This document shows, one piece after another, positions 17,717-26,588 of a DNA stretch of 64,000 nucleotides. Below the pieces are notes generated by a model that searched no databases, was not told the origin of the DNA, and saw only the letters and a program-made list of their open reading frames with translations. The position numbers and the translations under genes were made by a program. The DNA is from Brachyspira intermedia PWS/A (GTDB lineage: Bacteria > Spirochaetota > Brachyspiria > Brachyspirales > Brachyspiraceae), in assembly GCF_000223215.1 (NCBI RefSeq), contig NC_017243.1, positions 248,001-312,000 of the forward strand, read 5' to 3'. The number at the start of each line of letters is the position of its first letter. Position 1 is the first letter of the stretch.

Positions 17717-18838
17717 TTATTTAATGAGATTTCTGCTTTCATAATATTCTTTCCAACGTTTGCCCAATTTTTCAGCTTTTATTTTCACAGAATTATTGAA
17801 ATAGTTCTTTAATTTTGGTAAATCATCTTTATTTTCTTTAGCAACGCTTCCTATTAAGTTACCTACAACTGTATCCATTTTGATATTTTTATCACCATAA
17901 TAATAGGAATGAAGTGCTGACTGATAATAAACTGACACAGCTTCGGCGGTACTCATAACGGAGTTTAATTCCTGTATTTTAGCATTTTCAAAACTTTTTC
18001 CGCTTCTAAGCTCATTAAATGTAGTGGCTAGTATATCCACAACATCATAATCTATATCAATATCTATATCGGAAAGCTCTAATAATGTTTGGCATTGATT
18101 AGTTATGATTTCCCCTTCAAGTTTAGGGTTTTTTATAGGCTCAACAGTTTCAAAGTTAAATCTTCTTTTCAAGGCACTGCTCATTTCATTGATACCCTTA
18201 TCCCTAGTATTGGCAGTAGCTATGATATTAAAGCCGGCATTTGCAAATAGTACTCTGTTCTGTTCTGGAATATTCATAATTTTATCGCTCAATATACTTA
18301 TAAGAGAGTCCTGTATTTCAAGCGGGCATCTTGTAATCTCTTCAAATCTTGTTATTATTCCTTGATTCATACCTATATAAACAGGTGATGGTATAAGAGC
18401 TTCTTCTACAGGGCCTTTTGCAAAAAGCATAGCATAATTCCAAGAGTATTTTATATTATCTTCATTAGTTCCTGCTGTTCCTTGTATAGTTACCGTACTG
18501 TTTCCGCTTATAGCTGCTGATAATAATTCGCTTAGCATAGTTTTAGCAGTTCCTGGTTCTCCTACAAGCATTAATCCTCTGTTGCCTGCTAATGTTATTA
18601 TTGCTCTCTCTACTAAAGCATCATCTCCATAGAATTTTCTTTTTATTTCTACACCGCTTTTTAATTTTTTACCTAATATGAAATCTCTCACAGCTTGAGG
18701 AGATAAGTTCCAATTTTTTGGTTTACTATTTTTATCCTCATTTTTTAAGGCTTCTAATTCCTCTTTATAAAGTTCTTCCATTAAAGGTTTTTGATGTATT
18801 TTTTCCTCATTATTAATATTATCTTTTTTCATTGCCAT
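17717..18838 (-). CDS. MoxR-type AAA+ ATPase
   Basis: 373 residues. Walker A is GEPGTAKT at 93-100, preceded by NRGLMLV. The Walker B region ITRFEEI, sensor-1 IIATANTRD and an Arg-rich SALKRRFNFE segment follow in MoxR/AAA_5 order. The first ATG has a GGAG site 7 bp upstream. MoxR ATPases usually act as chaperones with a VWA-domain protein, but no such gene is next to it in this window. The 35-bp gap behind the EamA gene suggests a shared transcript. The client is unknown. Confidence 0.8.
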   Translation of the reverse strand: MAMKKDNINNEEKIHQKPLMEELYKEELEALKNEDKNSKPKNWNLSPQAVRDFILGKKLKSGVEIKRKFYGDDALVERAIITLAGNRGLMLVGEPGTAKTMLSELLSAAISGNSTVTIQGTAGTNEDNIKYSWNYAMLFAKGPVEEALIPSPVYIGMNQGIITRFEEITRCPLEIQDSLISILSDKIMNIPEQNRVLFANAGFNIIATANTRDKGINEMSSALKRRFNFETVEPIKNPKLEGEIITNQCQTLLELSDIDIDIDYDVVDILATTFNELRSGKSFENAKIQELNSVMSTAEAVSVYYQSALHSYYYGDKNIKMDTVVGNLIGSVAKENKDDLPKLKNYFNNSVKIKAEKLGKRWKEYYESRNLIK

Positions 18839-18873
18839 AAAAAACTCCGTTATTAAATATATAAATCAAAAAT

Positions 18874-19743
18874 TTACTGAGAAATTGTTTTTCGCTTTTC
18901 CCATAAAAATAAACCTATTCCTATTAATATAACAGCTATTCCTATAAACTGCTTAAAACTTATACTTTCATGCAGTATAAAATATCCCAATATGCAAGTT
19001 CCTACAGCTTCGCCTAATATAGTCATAGATATTATAGTTGCTGAGAAATATTTTAAAAGCCAGGTAAATATTACCTGTCCTAGCATTGTAGATATGAATG
19101 TAATGCCTAATATATTAATCCAAGTATTTAATGAGTATCCTATAAAAGGTATTTTCATTATATATGATAAAATTCCTAAGAATATAAAGGCACTAAAATA
19201 AGTTAAGCTAATCCAAGTTAAAGCGGATAATCTTTTTCTAGTATACTGTCCTATGATAAAGTATGTGCTTATAAGTCCTGCTGATATAAAAGCTATGAAA
19301 TCTCCAAGTAATGCTTTTGAGCTTATTTGAAAATCTCCCCAGCCTATTATTACAGAACCCATAACTGCTATAACAAATCCCAAAATAGCTAATTTGGAAT
19401 ACTGCTCTTTAAAAAAGAAATGTCCTGCTACGAATGCGAATAATGGCTGCAATGTTACTATTACTGTAGAGCTTGCGACAGATGTAAGGCTTAATGATTG
19501 AAACCATAAAAAGTAATGAAGTGCTAGAGAAAGTCCTGATATTATAGAAAGTATTATTTCCTTCCTACTAATAGATAAAAGTTCTTCTCTTGAAGATTTT
19601 TTTGATATGGTTATAACTGATATAAAACAAAATGATATAAATATTCTATAAAATGCTATTATAGATGAAGGGGCATTAGCTAGTTTAACGAATATCGCCG
19701 AAGCGGATAATGCCATAACTCCTATCAATAAAAATATAGCCAT
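18874..19743 (-). CDS. EamA-family (DMT) transporter
   Basis: 289 residues with ten hydrophobic segments arranged as two similar five-helix halves, the drug/metabolite transporter layout. A short basic tail (LWEKRKTISQ) ends the protein. It should be an inner-membrane exporter or permease of small metabolites; the substrate cannot be read from sequence. The MoxR-type gene follows 35 bp downstream on the same strand. Confidence 0.85.
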   Translation of the reverse strand: MAIFLLIGVMALSASAIFVKLANAPSSIIAFYRIFISFCFISVITISKKSSREELLSISRKEIILSIISGLSLALHYFLWFQSLSLTSVASSTVIVTLQPLFAFVAGHFFFKEQYSKLAILGFVIAVMGSVIIGWGDFQISSKALLGDFIAFISAGLISTYFIIGQYTRKRLSALTWISLTYFSAFIFLGILSYIMKIPFIGYSLNTWINILGITFISTMLGQVIFTWLLKYFSATIISMTILGEAVGTCILGYFILHESISFKQFIGIAVILIGIGLFLWEKRKTISQ

Positions 19744-19843
19744 AAAAATTAAACCTTAAATTAATTACAATATAATATATTAAAAAAATACTATTGCAAG
19801 ATAAAAACTTCCAAACTTGTTAATTTAAAGATTTTTCTCTAAA

Positions 19844-20165
19844 TCCCACCCTTTAGGCCTTCTGCCTCCATTTCAAATTAGAGTTTATTTATATATTTTG
19901 CTTAATTTGAAAAAAGGATGCCCGCCCAAGTTTTGATTAGATTTTGAACCTCTTCAACGCACGGTGAACGGACTCCTATTTATTATTTAAATTATCATTC
20001 AAAATCATTTTATATTTAAAATTTTGTTCTGCGTGCGGTTTTGGGAAGCATCAAATTTAAAAAAACTTGGGTGGGTGCTTTGATTTCTAATTAGATAACT
20101 AAAGAAGATAAAGACAGAAATTTCAAAATAAAATAATAAGTATAAAGGGCGGGCAGATGTAAGTA
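19844..20165. repeat. Palindromic GGGCGGG-class dispersed repeat, copy 2 (full length)
   Basis: Outer arms CCCACCCTTTAGG...GCCCGCCCAAG and CTTGGGTGGGTGC...AAAGGGCGGGC are inverted. Between them sits an inner pair CGCACGGT and GCGTGCGG. This copy shows the whole architecture: arm, inner pair, reverse arm. It fills most of the 538-bp gap between divergent genes. Confidence 0.75.
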
Positions 20166-20206
20166 AATTTATATTTGTAAATGCAATAAAAAAATGTAAA
20201 AATTCT

Positions 20207-20235
20207 TTGACAAAAGTTCAATTTTTCAGTATATA
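20207..20235 (+). promoter_or_regulatory. Consensus promoter of the DUF3108 gene
   Basis: TTGACA, a 17-bp spacer, then TATATA (followed by TAAT). The AAAGGAGA ribosome site follows at 20263-20270. Confidence 0.75.
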
Positions 20236-20281
20236 TAATATGTAAGAATTTAATATTTTAATAAAGGAGATTATTTGTATT

Positions 20282-21028
20282 ATGAAGAAGTACATTTTTA
20301 TAATAATGGCATTGATTTCTAATATAGTTTTCGGATACAATCAGACATTTAAAGTAGGCGAATATATAAAGTATGACGTTCTAGCACAGGTTCCAGAATT
20401 TAATATAAGCGGAAAAGTTGGTATACTTGAAGCTAAAGTGCTAGCAATAAGTAATGTAAATGGGGTACCAGCCTATCATCTATATGCCCATGTTTATACT
20501 ACCGGAGCTGCTAATTGGGTTTATAAAGTAAGCGATATATTTGAGGCTTGGGTAACTACTAATGATTTTAAGCCTATCATTTTAAAGAAAGATACTTCAG
20601 AAGGAGATTGGACTAATAAAGAATCTTTAACTTTTTATAATAATTATTATTTATTCAATGATAAAAGAACGGTTGATGAAAAGGTAGAGTTTGAAGGTAT
20701 GGCTTTTGATGCTTTATCACTCGTATTCTTTATGCGTTTCGTTGATAAAAATATTGGCACATTTAAAGTGAACTGGCTTGAGGGCAAGAATGTTAAAAAA
20801 GATATAAGATTCACTATAGAAAACGGAGAAGATTTAAAAACTAAATTAGAGAGAGATAAATTATCTACTATAAGAATATATGAAAAAGATAAATACGGTA
20901 CTGATGCATTGATTGCTAAAGATAAATATAATCAAGTGCCTTTGGATGTTATCATAGCAGAACAGAAAGTTTACGGACTCACAATAAGAGTTAGGGGAAT
21001 AATAAGAGAATATAAAGATGGAAAATAA
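20282..21028 (+). CDS. DUF3108-type exported protein
   Basis: 248 residues. The signal peptide MKKYIFIIMALISNIVFG is followed by FKVGEYIKYDV, the characteristic start of DUF3108, and a beta-rich body. DUF3108 proteins lie in the periplasm or outer envelope of Gram-negative bacteria; the biochemical role is not established. It has a consensus promoter and a strong AAAGGAGA site, so it is probably well expressed, and it is monocistronic with a terminator behind it. Confidence 0.75.
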   Translation: MKKYIFIIMALISNIVFGYNQTFKVGEYIKYDVLAQVPEFNISGKVGILEAKVLAISNVNGVPAYHLYAHVYTTGAANWVYKVSDIFEAWVTTNDFKPIILKKDTSEGDWTNKESLTFYNNYYLFNDKRTVDEKVEFEGMAFDALSLVFFMRFVDKNIGTFKVNWLEGKNVKKDIRFTIENGEDLKTKLERDKLSTIRIYEKDKYGTDALIAKDKYNQVPLDVIIAEQKVYGLTIRVRGIIREYKDGK

Positions 21029-21045
21029 TATTTAATATAACTTAT

Positions 21046-21082
21046 AAAAAAGAGATAGTAAATATACTATCTCTTATTTTTT
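21046..21082. terminator. Bidirectional terminator between DUF3108 and DUF1858 genes
   Basis: AAGAGATAGTA pairs with TACTATCTCTT, with A- and T-rich flanks on both sides, so it can serve both convergent genes. Confidence 0.85.
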
Positions 21083-21092
21083 GATATAAAAA

Positions 21093-21302
21093 TCATTTGC
21101 TAGCTTCTAATTTATCATTTATTTCTTTAACTATACTATCTATAACCTCATCGCTCATACCATGTCCGCGGCATCCTTCTTCTAAGCTTTCCCAGCTTGC
21201 CACATGACATCCTACACAATGAAGCCCTCTTCCCATCATTATTTCTACAGAATCAGGAAAGATTTGTATAATTTCACCTATGCTCATAGATTTGTTTATC
21301 AT
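21093..21302 (-). CDS. DUF1858 small redox-disulfide protein
   Basis: 69 residues. MSIGEII near the start and GLHCVGCH (Cys29, Cys32) match the DUF1858 family, also described as hybrid-cluster-protein-associated redox disulfide domains. Cys44 is a third conserved-looking cysteine. The CxxC pair suggests thiol redox or metal binding in the cytoplasm. No hybrid cluster gene is in view. It is convergent with the DUF3108 gene. Confidence 0.85.
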   Translation of the reverse strand: MINKSMSIGEIIQIFPDSVEIMMGRGLHCVGCHVASWESLEEGCRGHGMSDEVIDSIVKEINDKLEASK

Positions 21303-21359
21303 ATTTATTACCTCTTTTTTATTTTTATATGTTTATAATACTATTAATATATTTTTTTG

Positions 21360-23498
21360 TCAAAGCGTAAAATCTTTATTTAGAATAGGATAGAAGTCAT
21401 TGAAATTTTTAATATATTTTCTTATATAGTTTAAATTCAATTCACCAGTATTTTCTAATGCCTTTTTCTCCATTTTAGCCATTCTTCTAACATCATTATG
21501 CTTTTTTAATCTTTTGTATATTCTTTTTAATATCATTATTATATATATATTATGAGAATAATTTTCTATATTTTCAAATAGAGTTAGAGAAGTAACTAAA
21601 TCAAATCCTTCTATATTATTTAAAGCAAAATATGAATATAATAATGCCACATAATCATGAGAATTATTACCCAAAGCATCAACAGTTGTTTTTATTATAT
21701 CATAAGCCATCTCTTCATTCTTTTCTACTCCTATTCCTTTATAGTAGCAATGAGCTATAAGCCCATTAGAGCAGGAGCATTTAGAATTACTATTTTGGCA
21801 TATTGTCATAGCTTTGCTGTATGTTTCAAAAGCCTTAAATTCATCTTGTTCTATACCGCGTCCTAATTCATAAGCTTTTCCTATAACAGTTAAAGCACAT
21901 TCCAAAGTATTATCTATATCAAATGCTATATTTGCCATAGAAATAGCTAATTCAGGATAAGGAGTGATTATATCTCCATAGAATAATTCTTTAGCATATA
22001 TATGATATGATATAGCGTCATTTAATTCTAAGGCTTTTTTCAGCATGTATATGCCTTCATTAATATATTCATTTGGCATATTGAAAAGCATTATTTTAGC
22101 AATGGATCTGTATATTGGAGCTTTATCAAGATTGCTGTTTAAACATGCCTTAAAATTATCTAGTATTAATTTATAATCATTAGAGCCTATCATTTGCAGA
22201 GAATGAGCATATATAAATCTTATATAATACACTTCATCATCATTATCATTTACATATTCAAAGAATTCTCTGCATAATTGAGCTGCTGCTTCATAATTTT
22301 TTATTTCATAATTAGAAAATATTGATAAATAATATGTAGAATATTTATATTCTATTTTATCTATATGTGATAAATATTTCAAAGCCTCTTTATAATCATC
22401 ATCATTTTTAGCATAGTTGTGATATAATTCTGCGATTTTTTCATAAATCCATGCTTCTTTATTTTCATTTAATATTTTTTTGAACTCTGTTATTGCCTTT
22501 TTTATCTCACCCTGATAAGCATATAAGTTTCCTCTATAATATCTATATTGAAGACTTTTTATGCCTATAACATCTATAACTTTATCTAATAAATAAAAAA
22601 CTTCTGCTAAATCTTTTCCTTCTTCCTGACTATCAGGATAATGTTCATTTTCATTTTCTATAATCAAATCATGCAATGCCTGAATTTTACCAAGTAATGC
22701 ATTTAATCTATATTTATTATTATGTTTCAAAAGTTCATTATAATTTTCTATAGCTTTTCTATAATTTTCTTTATTGAAATACCATTCAGCTCTTTCATAT
22801 ATTGCATTATAATTTGATGCATTTAATTCTACAGCTCTATCCAAAAAGAATATAGCATCATCATAAAATTCAGATTTTGTGCCATTTTTGGCAAGTATTA
22901 TACCTTTAAGAAAATAAGCATCATCATAAAAAGGAAAATCATAAATAAGTTTATTAGCTTCTATATCTGCTTTAGTAAGTATATTAAGATTATAATAACA
23001 AAGTCCTCTCTCAAATCTTGCAACTTTACTATTTTCAGGCTTTACATTTTTAATAAAATCATCATAATAACCTATAGCCTGATGGAAATCTGCCTCATTT
23101 TCTCCATTATTTAAATAGCTGCTTGCAAGTATTAGTAATGCATCATAAGCGGTATTATCTTTTTCAAAAAGTATTTGAGCATACTCTCTTTCTTTATCTA
23201 CATTTTTTAAATCTCTATTAAGATACATTAATCCCCTGTATGCATCAATTATATTAGGATCTATATCTATGGATTTATTGAGATCATATTCTATAGTGGC
23301 ATAAATCAAAGCTCTTCTGGCATCATATTTATTTTTATCAAATTCTTCATTTTGAAGTTCTATAAATGCCGACTTTCCTCTCATATAAAAAGCTCTGGCA
23401 TTATCTGGTTCTCTTGATATAATAAGATCCAATTCTTCTATGGCTTTTTTGTAATCGCCATCATCAATATATTTGCTTATTTCATCTAAGGAACTCAT
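21360..23498 (-). CDS. TPR/Sel1-like repeat protein
   Basis: 712 residues. TPR units with alternating A-x-x-Y-x-R and A-I-x-x-(Y/L) patterns fill most of the protein. Around 570-625 the sequence switches to Sel1-like repeats (AYELGRGIEQDEFKAFE, YYKGIGVEKNEEMAY). There is no signal peptide. It is probably a cytoplasmic scaffold. It is the last gene of an operon with yggT (9-bp gap), the STAS protein and xthA. Confidence 0.8.
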   Translation of the reverse strand: MSSLDEISKYIDDGDYKKAIEELDLIISREPDNARAFYMRGKSAFIELQNEEFDKNKYDARRALIYATIEYDLNKSIDIDPNIIDAYRGLMYLNRDLKNVDKEREYAQILFEKDNTAYDALLILASSYLNNGENEADFHQAIGYYDDFIKNVKPENSKVARFERGLCYYNLNILTKADIEANKLIYDFPFYDDAYFLKGIILAKNGTKSEFYDDAIFFLDRAVELNASNYNAIYERAEWYFNKENYRKAIENYNELLKHNNKYRLNALLGKIQALHDLIIENENEHYPDSQEEGKDLAEVFYLLDKVIDVIGIKSLQYRYYRGNLYAYQGEIKKAITEFKKILNENKEAWIYEKIAELYHNYAKNDDDYKEALKYLSHIDKIEYKYSTYYLSIFSNYEIKNYEAAAQLCREFFEYVNDNDDEVYYIRFIYAHSLQMIGSNDYKLILDNFKACLNSNLDKAPIYRSIAKIMLFNMPNEYINEGIYMLKKALELNDAISYHIYAKELFYGDIITPYPELAISMANIAFDIDNTLECALTVIGKAYELGRGIEQDEFKAFETYSKAMTICQNSNSKCSCSNGLIAHCYYKGIGVEKNEEMAYDIIKTTVDALGNNSHDYVALLYSYFALNNIEGFDLVTSLTLFENIENYSHNIYIIMILKRIYKRLKKHNDVRRMAKMEKKALENTGELNLNYIRKYIKNFNDFYPILNKDFTL

Positions 23499-23507
23499 AA
23501 TAATACT

Positions 23508-23828
23508 CTATATCCTAGCAACTATGTTTAATAAAAATTGAAATATTACTCTTAATATTATAGGAACTACTAATTGTAGTACTAAAAGAAACACTAATGG
23601 AGATAAATCCAAAACTCCTACAATAAGTCTTCTTCCTCCGAATATTTTATCTATAATTCCATCAGTTATTTGATAGAAAAAGTTTACTATTGGGTTATAA
23701 TAGTCCAAATGCATAGCACCGAAAGCTTGAAGCCAGCTTAATATAATCCATACAAACCATATAAAAGAATAAAGTCTTAGAGTTTGCATTAATAAATAGT
23801 ATATAAATCTAATTGTTTCTATTAACAT
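23508..23828 (-). CDS. YggT family membrane protein
   Basis: 106 residues with two hydrophobic spans and the internal NPIVNFFYQITD segment typical of YggT/YlmG proteins. These are small inner-membrane proteins linked to envelope or division-site organisation in bacteria and plastids. AGGAAA precedes the ATG. It lies between the STAS gene (14-bp gap) and the TPR/Sel1 gene. Confidence 0.85.
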   Translation of the reverse strand: MLIETIRFIYYLLMQTLRLYSFIWFVWIILSWLQAFGAMHLDYYNPIVNFFYQITDGIIDKIFGGRRLIVGVLDLSPLVFLLVLQLVVPIILRVIFQFLLNIVARI

Positions 23829-23842
23829 ATATTTCCTGTATA

Positions 23843-24175
23843 TTATTTTATATTTTTAAGAGCCTCATCTATATTGTCAGCAGTATTTACTATAGTTAAA
23901 AACTTAGTAGCTTCAAATAATGATTTTAATTGTTTGCTTAAAGAACAGAAATAAACAACTCCGCCATTTTCTCCGGATAGTCTTAATGCTGATGCAATTA
24001 ATCCTAAAGCTGATGAACACATATATTCTATATTATGAAAATCAAATATTAAGTTTAAAACGCCAGCATTTTTAACATAGTTTAATTTTTCTTCTAATAT
24101 ATCTACATTTTCAGATATTATATTTTTTTCTATATTTATTATTGCCGTTTTATCCTCAATGATTGTACGAACCAT
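23843..24175 (-). CDS. STAS-domain protein (anti-sigma-factor antagonist type)
   Basis: 110 residues from the ATG at 24175, which has AAAGGAG nine bases upstream. A longer frame reaching into xthA has no ribosome site. The fold pattern fits SpoIIAA/STAS: beta strands, then FDFHNIEYMCSSALGLI with the Ser cluster where these proteins are phosphorylated. It would act in partner switching with an anti-sigma kinase; no such kinase is nearby. Operonic with yggT. Confidence 0.85.
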   Translation of the reverse strand: MVRTIIEDKTAIINIEKNIISENVDILEEKLNYVKNAGVLNLIFDFHNIEYMCSSALGLIASALRLSGENGGVVYFCSLSKQLKSLFEATKFLTIVNTADNIDEALKNIK

Positions 24176-24263
24176 GCAAACTCCTTTTAATTTTAATGAA
24201 AATAGAACAATTTTTAATATATTATAAAACTTTAAAAAATCAAGCAGTTTTTTATTTATAGCT

Positions 24264-25049
24264 TTATTGTTTATCCCATTCAATGAGTATAGGACAATGA
24301 TCGCTTCCCATAACATCGGTTAATATATCAGCTCTTTTAATATTAGGGGTAATTTCATTATTAACAAAGAAATAATCTATTCTCCAACCAACATTCTTTT
24401 CACGTGATCTAGTTTTCATGTCCCACCAGCTATAATGTCCGCCTTCTTTAACAAACATTCTGAATGTATCAGTAAAGCCTTTATTTAAAAATTCTGTTAT
24501 TTTCTCTCTCTCTTCAGGAAGAAAACCTATACTTTTTTCATTTTCTTTAGGTCTTGCCAAATCTATAGCTTCATGAGCAATGTTCATATCTCCACATAAT
24601 ATTACATTAGTATTCTTTTTTAATTTACTTAAATGTTTTGTTATTTCATCATAGAAAGAAAGTTTATACTGGAAATGTTCTTCAGATTTTCCTCCGTTTG
24701 GGAAATATACATTAAATATAGTAAAGTCATCAAATTCTAATGATAATATTCTTCCTTCTCTGTCGGAGAATTTACTTCCTAATTTATTTTTTATTTCTTT
24801 ATTAGGCTTTAATTTTGTATATATAGCAACTCCGCTGTATCCTTTTTTTACTTCAGGGTCAGCCGGATTGATAAAAAGTTCATATCCTTCTATATTTCTT
24901 AAATCTTCAGGTAGCTGTTCCTCAAAAGCCTTAGTTTCCTGAAGACATATTATATCTGGATTTTCTTTCTTTATAAAATCTACCAAGCCTTTTTTATATG
25001 CAGCTCTTATTCCATTTACATTCCAAGATATTATTTTTAGTATACTCAT
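24264..25049 (-). CDS. xth: Exodeoxyribonuclease III / AP endonuclease
   Basis: 261 residues, full length for the ExoIII family. SWNVNGIRA (8-16), LQETK with catalytic Glu38, GDMNIAH and the C-terminal GSDHCPI (Asp-His pair) are all present. The enzyme cuts at abasic sites and trims 3' ends in base excision repair. It is first in the operon that continues with the STAS, yggT and TPR genes. Confidence 0.93.
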   Translation of the reverse strand: MSILKIISWNVNGIRAAYKKGLVDFIKKENPDIICLQETKAFEEQLPEDLRNIEGYELFINPADPEVKKGYSGVAIYTKLKPNKEIKNKLGSKFSDREGRILSLEFDDFTIFNVYFPNGGKSEEHFQYKLSFYDEITKHLSKLKKNTNVILCGDMNIAHEAIDLARPKENEKSIGFLPEEREKITEFLNKGFTDTFRMFVKEGGHYSWWDMKTRSREKNVGWRIDYFFVNNEITPNIKRADILTDVMGSDHCPILIEWDKQ

Positions 25050-25216
25050 TATTTTAAATGCCTTTTATATAATTATATTTATATTATAAACTTTATGGAG
25101 TAATAATACAAGTATATAAAAAATGTATTATTATTATAATAAAATCTAAATAAGATTGATTTTTTTTATTATTGTATTATGATATATAATATAATAATAA
25201 TTTTTAAGGTGTATTT

Positions 25217-26101
25217 GTGAAAGTAAGATTTCTTGGAAGCAGAGGATCTATACCAACCCCAGGTAACAGTTTTAGTGAATACGGCGGAAATACATCTTGC
25301 ATTCAAGTAATAGACGATGACGGCACTTATATAATATTAGATGCCGGAAGTGGATTGAAGAATGCAAGTTATTATGCTTTAAAATCAGAAAAAACTGAGA
25401 GTATAATATTATTAACACATTTCCATTGGGATCATATAATAGGAATACCTTTTTTTGCTCCTTTCTTTTCGGATAAATACAGCTTTACAATATACGGTCC
25501 TAAAGATTCTTCTACAGAAATGTATGATACTATAAATAATATACTTGCTAAAGATTATTTCCCCGTTAATTTAGAGCAGTTTGCGGCTAATCTTAAATTT
25601 GAAGCATTTTATGAGGGCAAAAAGATAACATTCGGAAATATGATTATTGAAAGTATGTGGGTTAATCATCCTTGTCATACTCTTTCATATAAAATAACTT
25701 CAGGAAATAAAACTGTTATATATCTTACAGATCATGAGCCTTATAAAAAACGTCTTCATGCACAGCATCCTTCACTTTCACATTATAATCATAATGCTGA
25801 TTTGCTTCATGCAAGACTTATAGACTTTGTAAGGGGGGCTAATGTTCTTATAATAGAAGGTGAATATACAAAAAGCGAATATTATAACGGACATGTAGGC
25901 TGGGGACATTCTACTTTAAATGATGCTATTCAGGTGGGACTCGATGCCGATGTGCCTTATGTAATACTTCATCATCATAATCAGGAAAGAACAGATGCCC
26001 AAATAGATTTAATACATAATAAGTTAATGGCTTTCCTTAAAAAAGAAGAAATTGATTTACAGCTTGCCTTTGCTAAAGAAGGTTCTTATATTAATATATA
26101 A
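25217..26101 (+). CDS. MBL-fold metallo-hydrolase
   Basis: 294 residues from a GTG start. The metal motif THFHWDH gives His68, His70, Asp72 and His73. Further ligands are likely in NHPCH, LTDHEP and the late HHHNQER. The N-terminal GSRGSIPTPG is typical of the branch that includes cyclic-nucleotide and phosphoribosyl cyclic phosphodiesterase-like enzymes. A two-metal phosphodiesterase activity is likely; the substrate is unknown. It is divergent from xthA. Confidence 0.85.
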   Translation: MKVRFLGSRGSIPTPGNSFSEYGGNTSCIQVIDDDGTYIILDAGSGLKNASYYALKSEKTESIILLTHFHWDHIIGIPFFAPFFSDKYSFTIYGPKDSSTEMYDTINNILAKDYFPVNLEQFAANLKFEAFYEGKKITFGNMIIESMWVNHPCHTLSYKITSGNKTVIYLTDHEPYKKRLHAQHPSLSHYNHNADLLHARLIDFVRGANVLIIEGEYTKSEYYNGHVGWGHSTLNDAIQVGLDADVPYVILHHHNQERTDAQIDLIHNKLMAFLKKEEIDLQLAFAKEGSYINI

Positions 26102-26111
26102 ATTAATGTTT

Positions 26112-26448
26112 AAGTATATACTGAAAATTTTTAAGTTTGTCAACTGATCTACTTTATATAGAGGTTATATACTTTTTTGTCGTACACGCTCTGAGGACTT
26201 CGTCGGCACGCTTCGCTAAAACGCAATTGTTAGAACTTTATATTAAAAATATGCCTATTAAATTATGGTATAACCTAAAGATGCAGTCTTTTTGGTTCTC
26301 GCCGCAGGCGGTCTTCGCCTGTGCCAACAAAAGAACTGGGGGTGTTACCCTACGGGTACGCTTCGCGGGGGGCAAATCCCAAGATATTAAAAACAAAATA
26401 TAACTTTATTTTTTGACAAAATATAGTTGTTTAGGTATATACTGAAAT
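26112..26448. repeat. Dispersed composite repeat with GC-rich modules, copy 1
   Basis: This spacer repeat matches 31570-31920 in its AT-rich backbone (GTATATACTGAAAATTT, GCAATTGTTAGAAC, TATAACCTAAA, AAAAGAACTGGGG, TTTTGACAAAATA). The embedded GC-rich modules (GACTTCGTC, CGCCGCAGGCGG, GTACGCTTCGCG) differ between copies. GCAGTCTTTTT...AAAAGAACTG can pair as an outer stem. The same GTATATACTGAAA motif stands at both ends. The open frame inside it reads through repeat modules and is not a gene. Confidence 0.7.
26413..26441 (+). promoter_or_regulatory. Consensus-like promoter inside the composite repeat
   Basis: TTGACA, 17 bp, TATATA. No gene follows on this strand. The terminator-like stem at 26536 would end any transcript after about 130 nt. 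Confidence 0.5.
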
Positions 26449-26535
26449 ATTTTATTTCTTTATTCTTATTTGAATATGTTAAAATTATTAAAAATATAAA
26501 TTTTATAGTATATTGGAATTGTATTATGCAATTAT

Positions 26536-26576
26536 AAAAAAGCAATAGACATTTATAATGCCCATTGCTTTTTTAT
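26536..26576. terminator. Terminator of the first chemoreceptor gene
   Basis: AAAAAAGCAATAGACATTTATAA pairs imperfectly with the later ATGCCCATTGCTTTTTT. A- and T-rich flanks suit both directions; the minus-strand chemoreceptor is the likely user. Confidence 0.8.
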
Positions 26577-26588
26577 TATATTCCTAAT

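Noticed and set aside
23843-24316. Longer start of the STAS gene at 24316
   Set aside because: It would overlap xthA and lacks a ribosome site, while AAAGGAG marks 24175.
26137-26403. Open frame of 88 codons in the spacer
   Set aside because: It crosses the GC-rich modules of a dispersed repeat, has no ribosome site and no plausible protein sequence.
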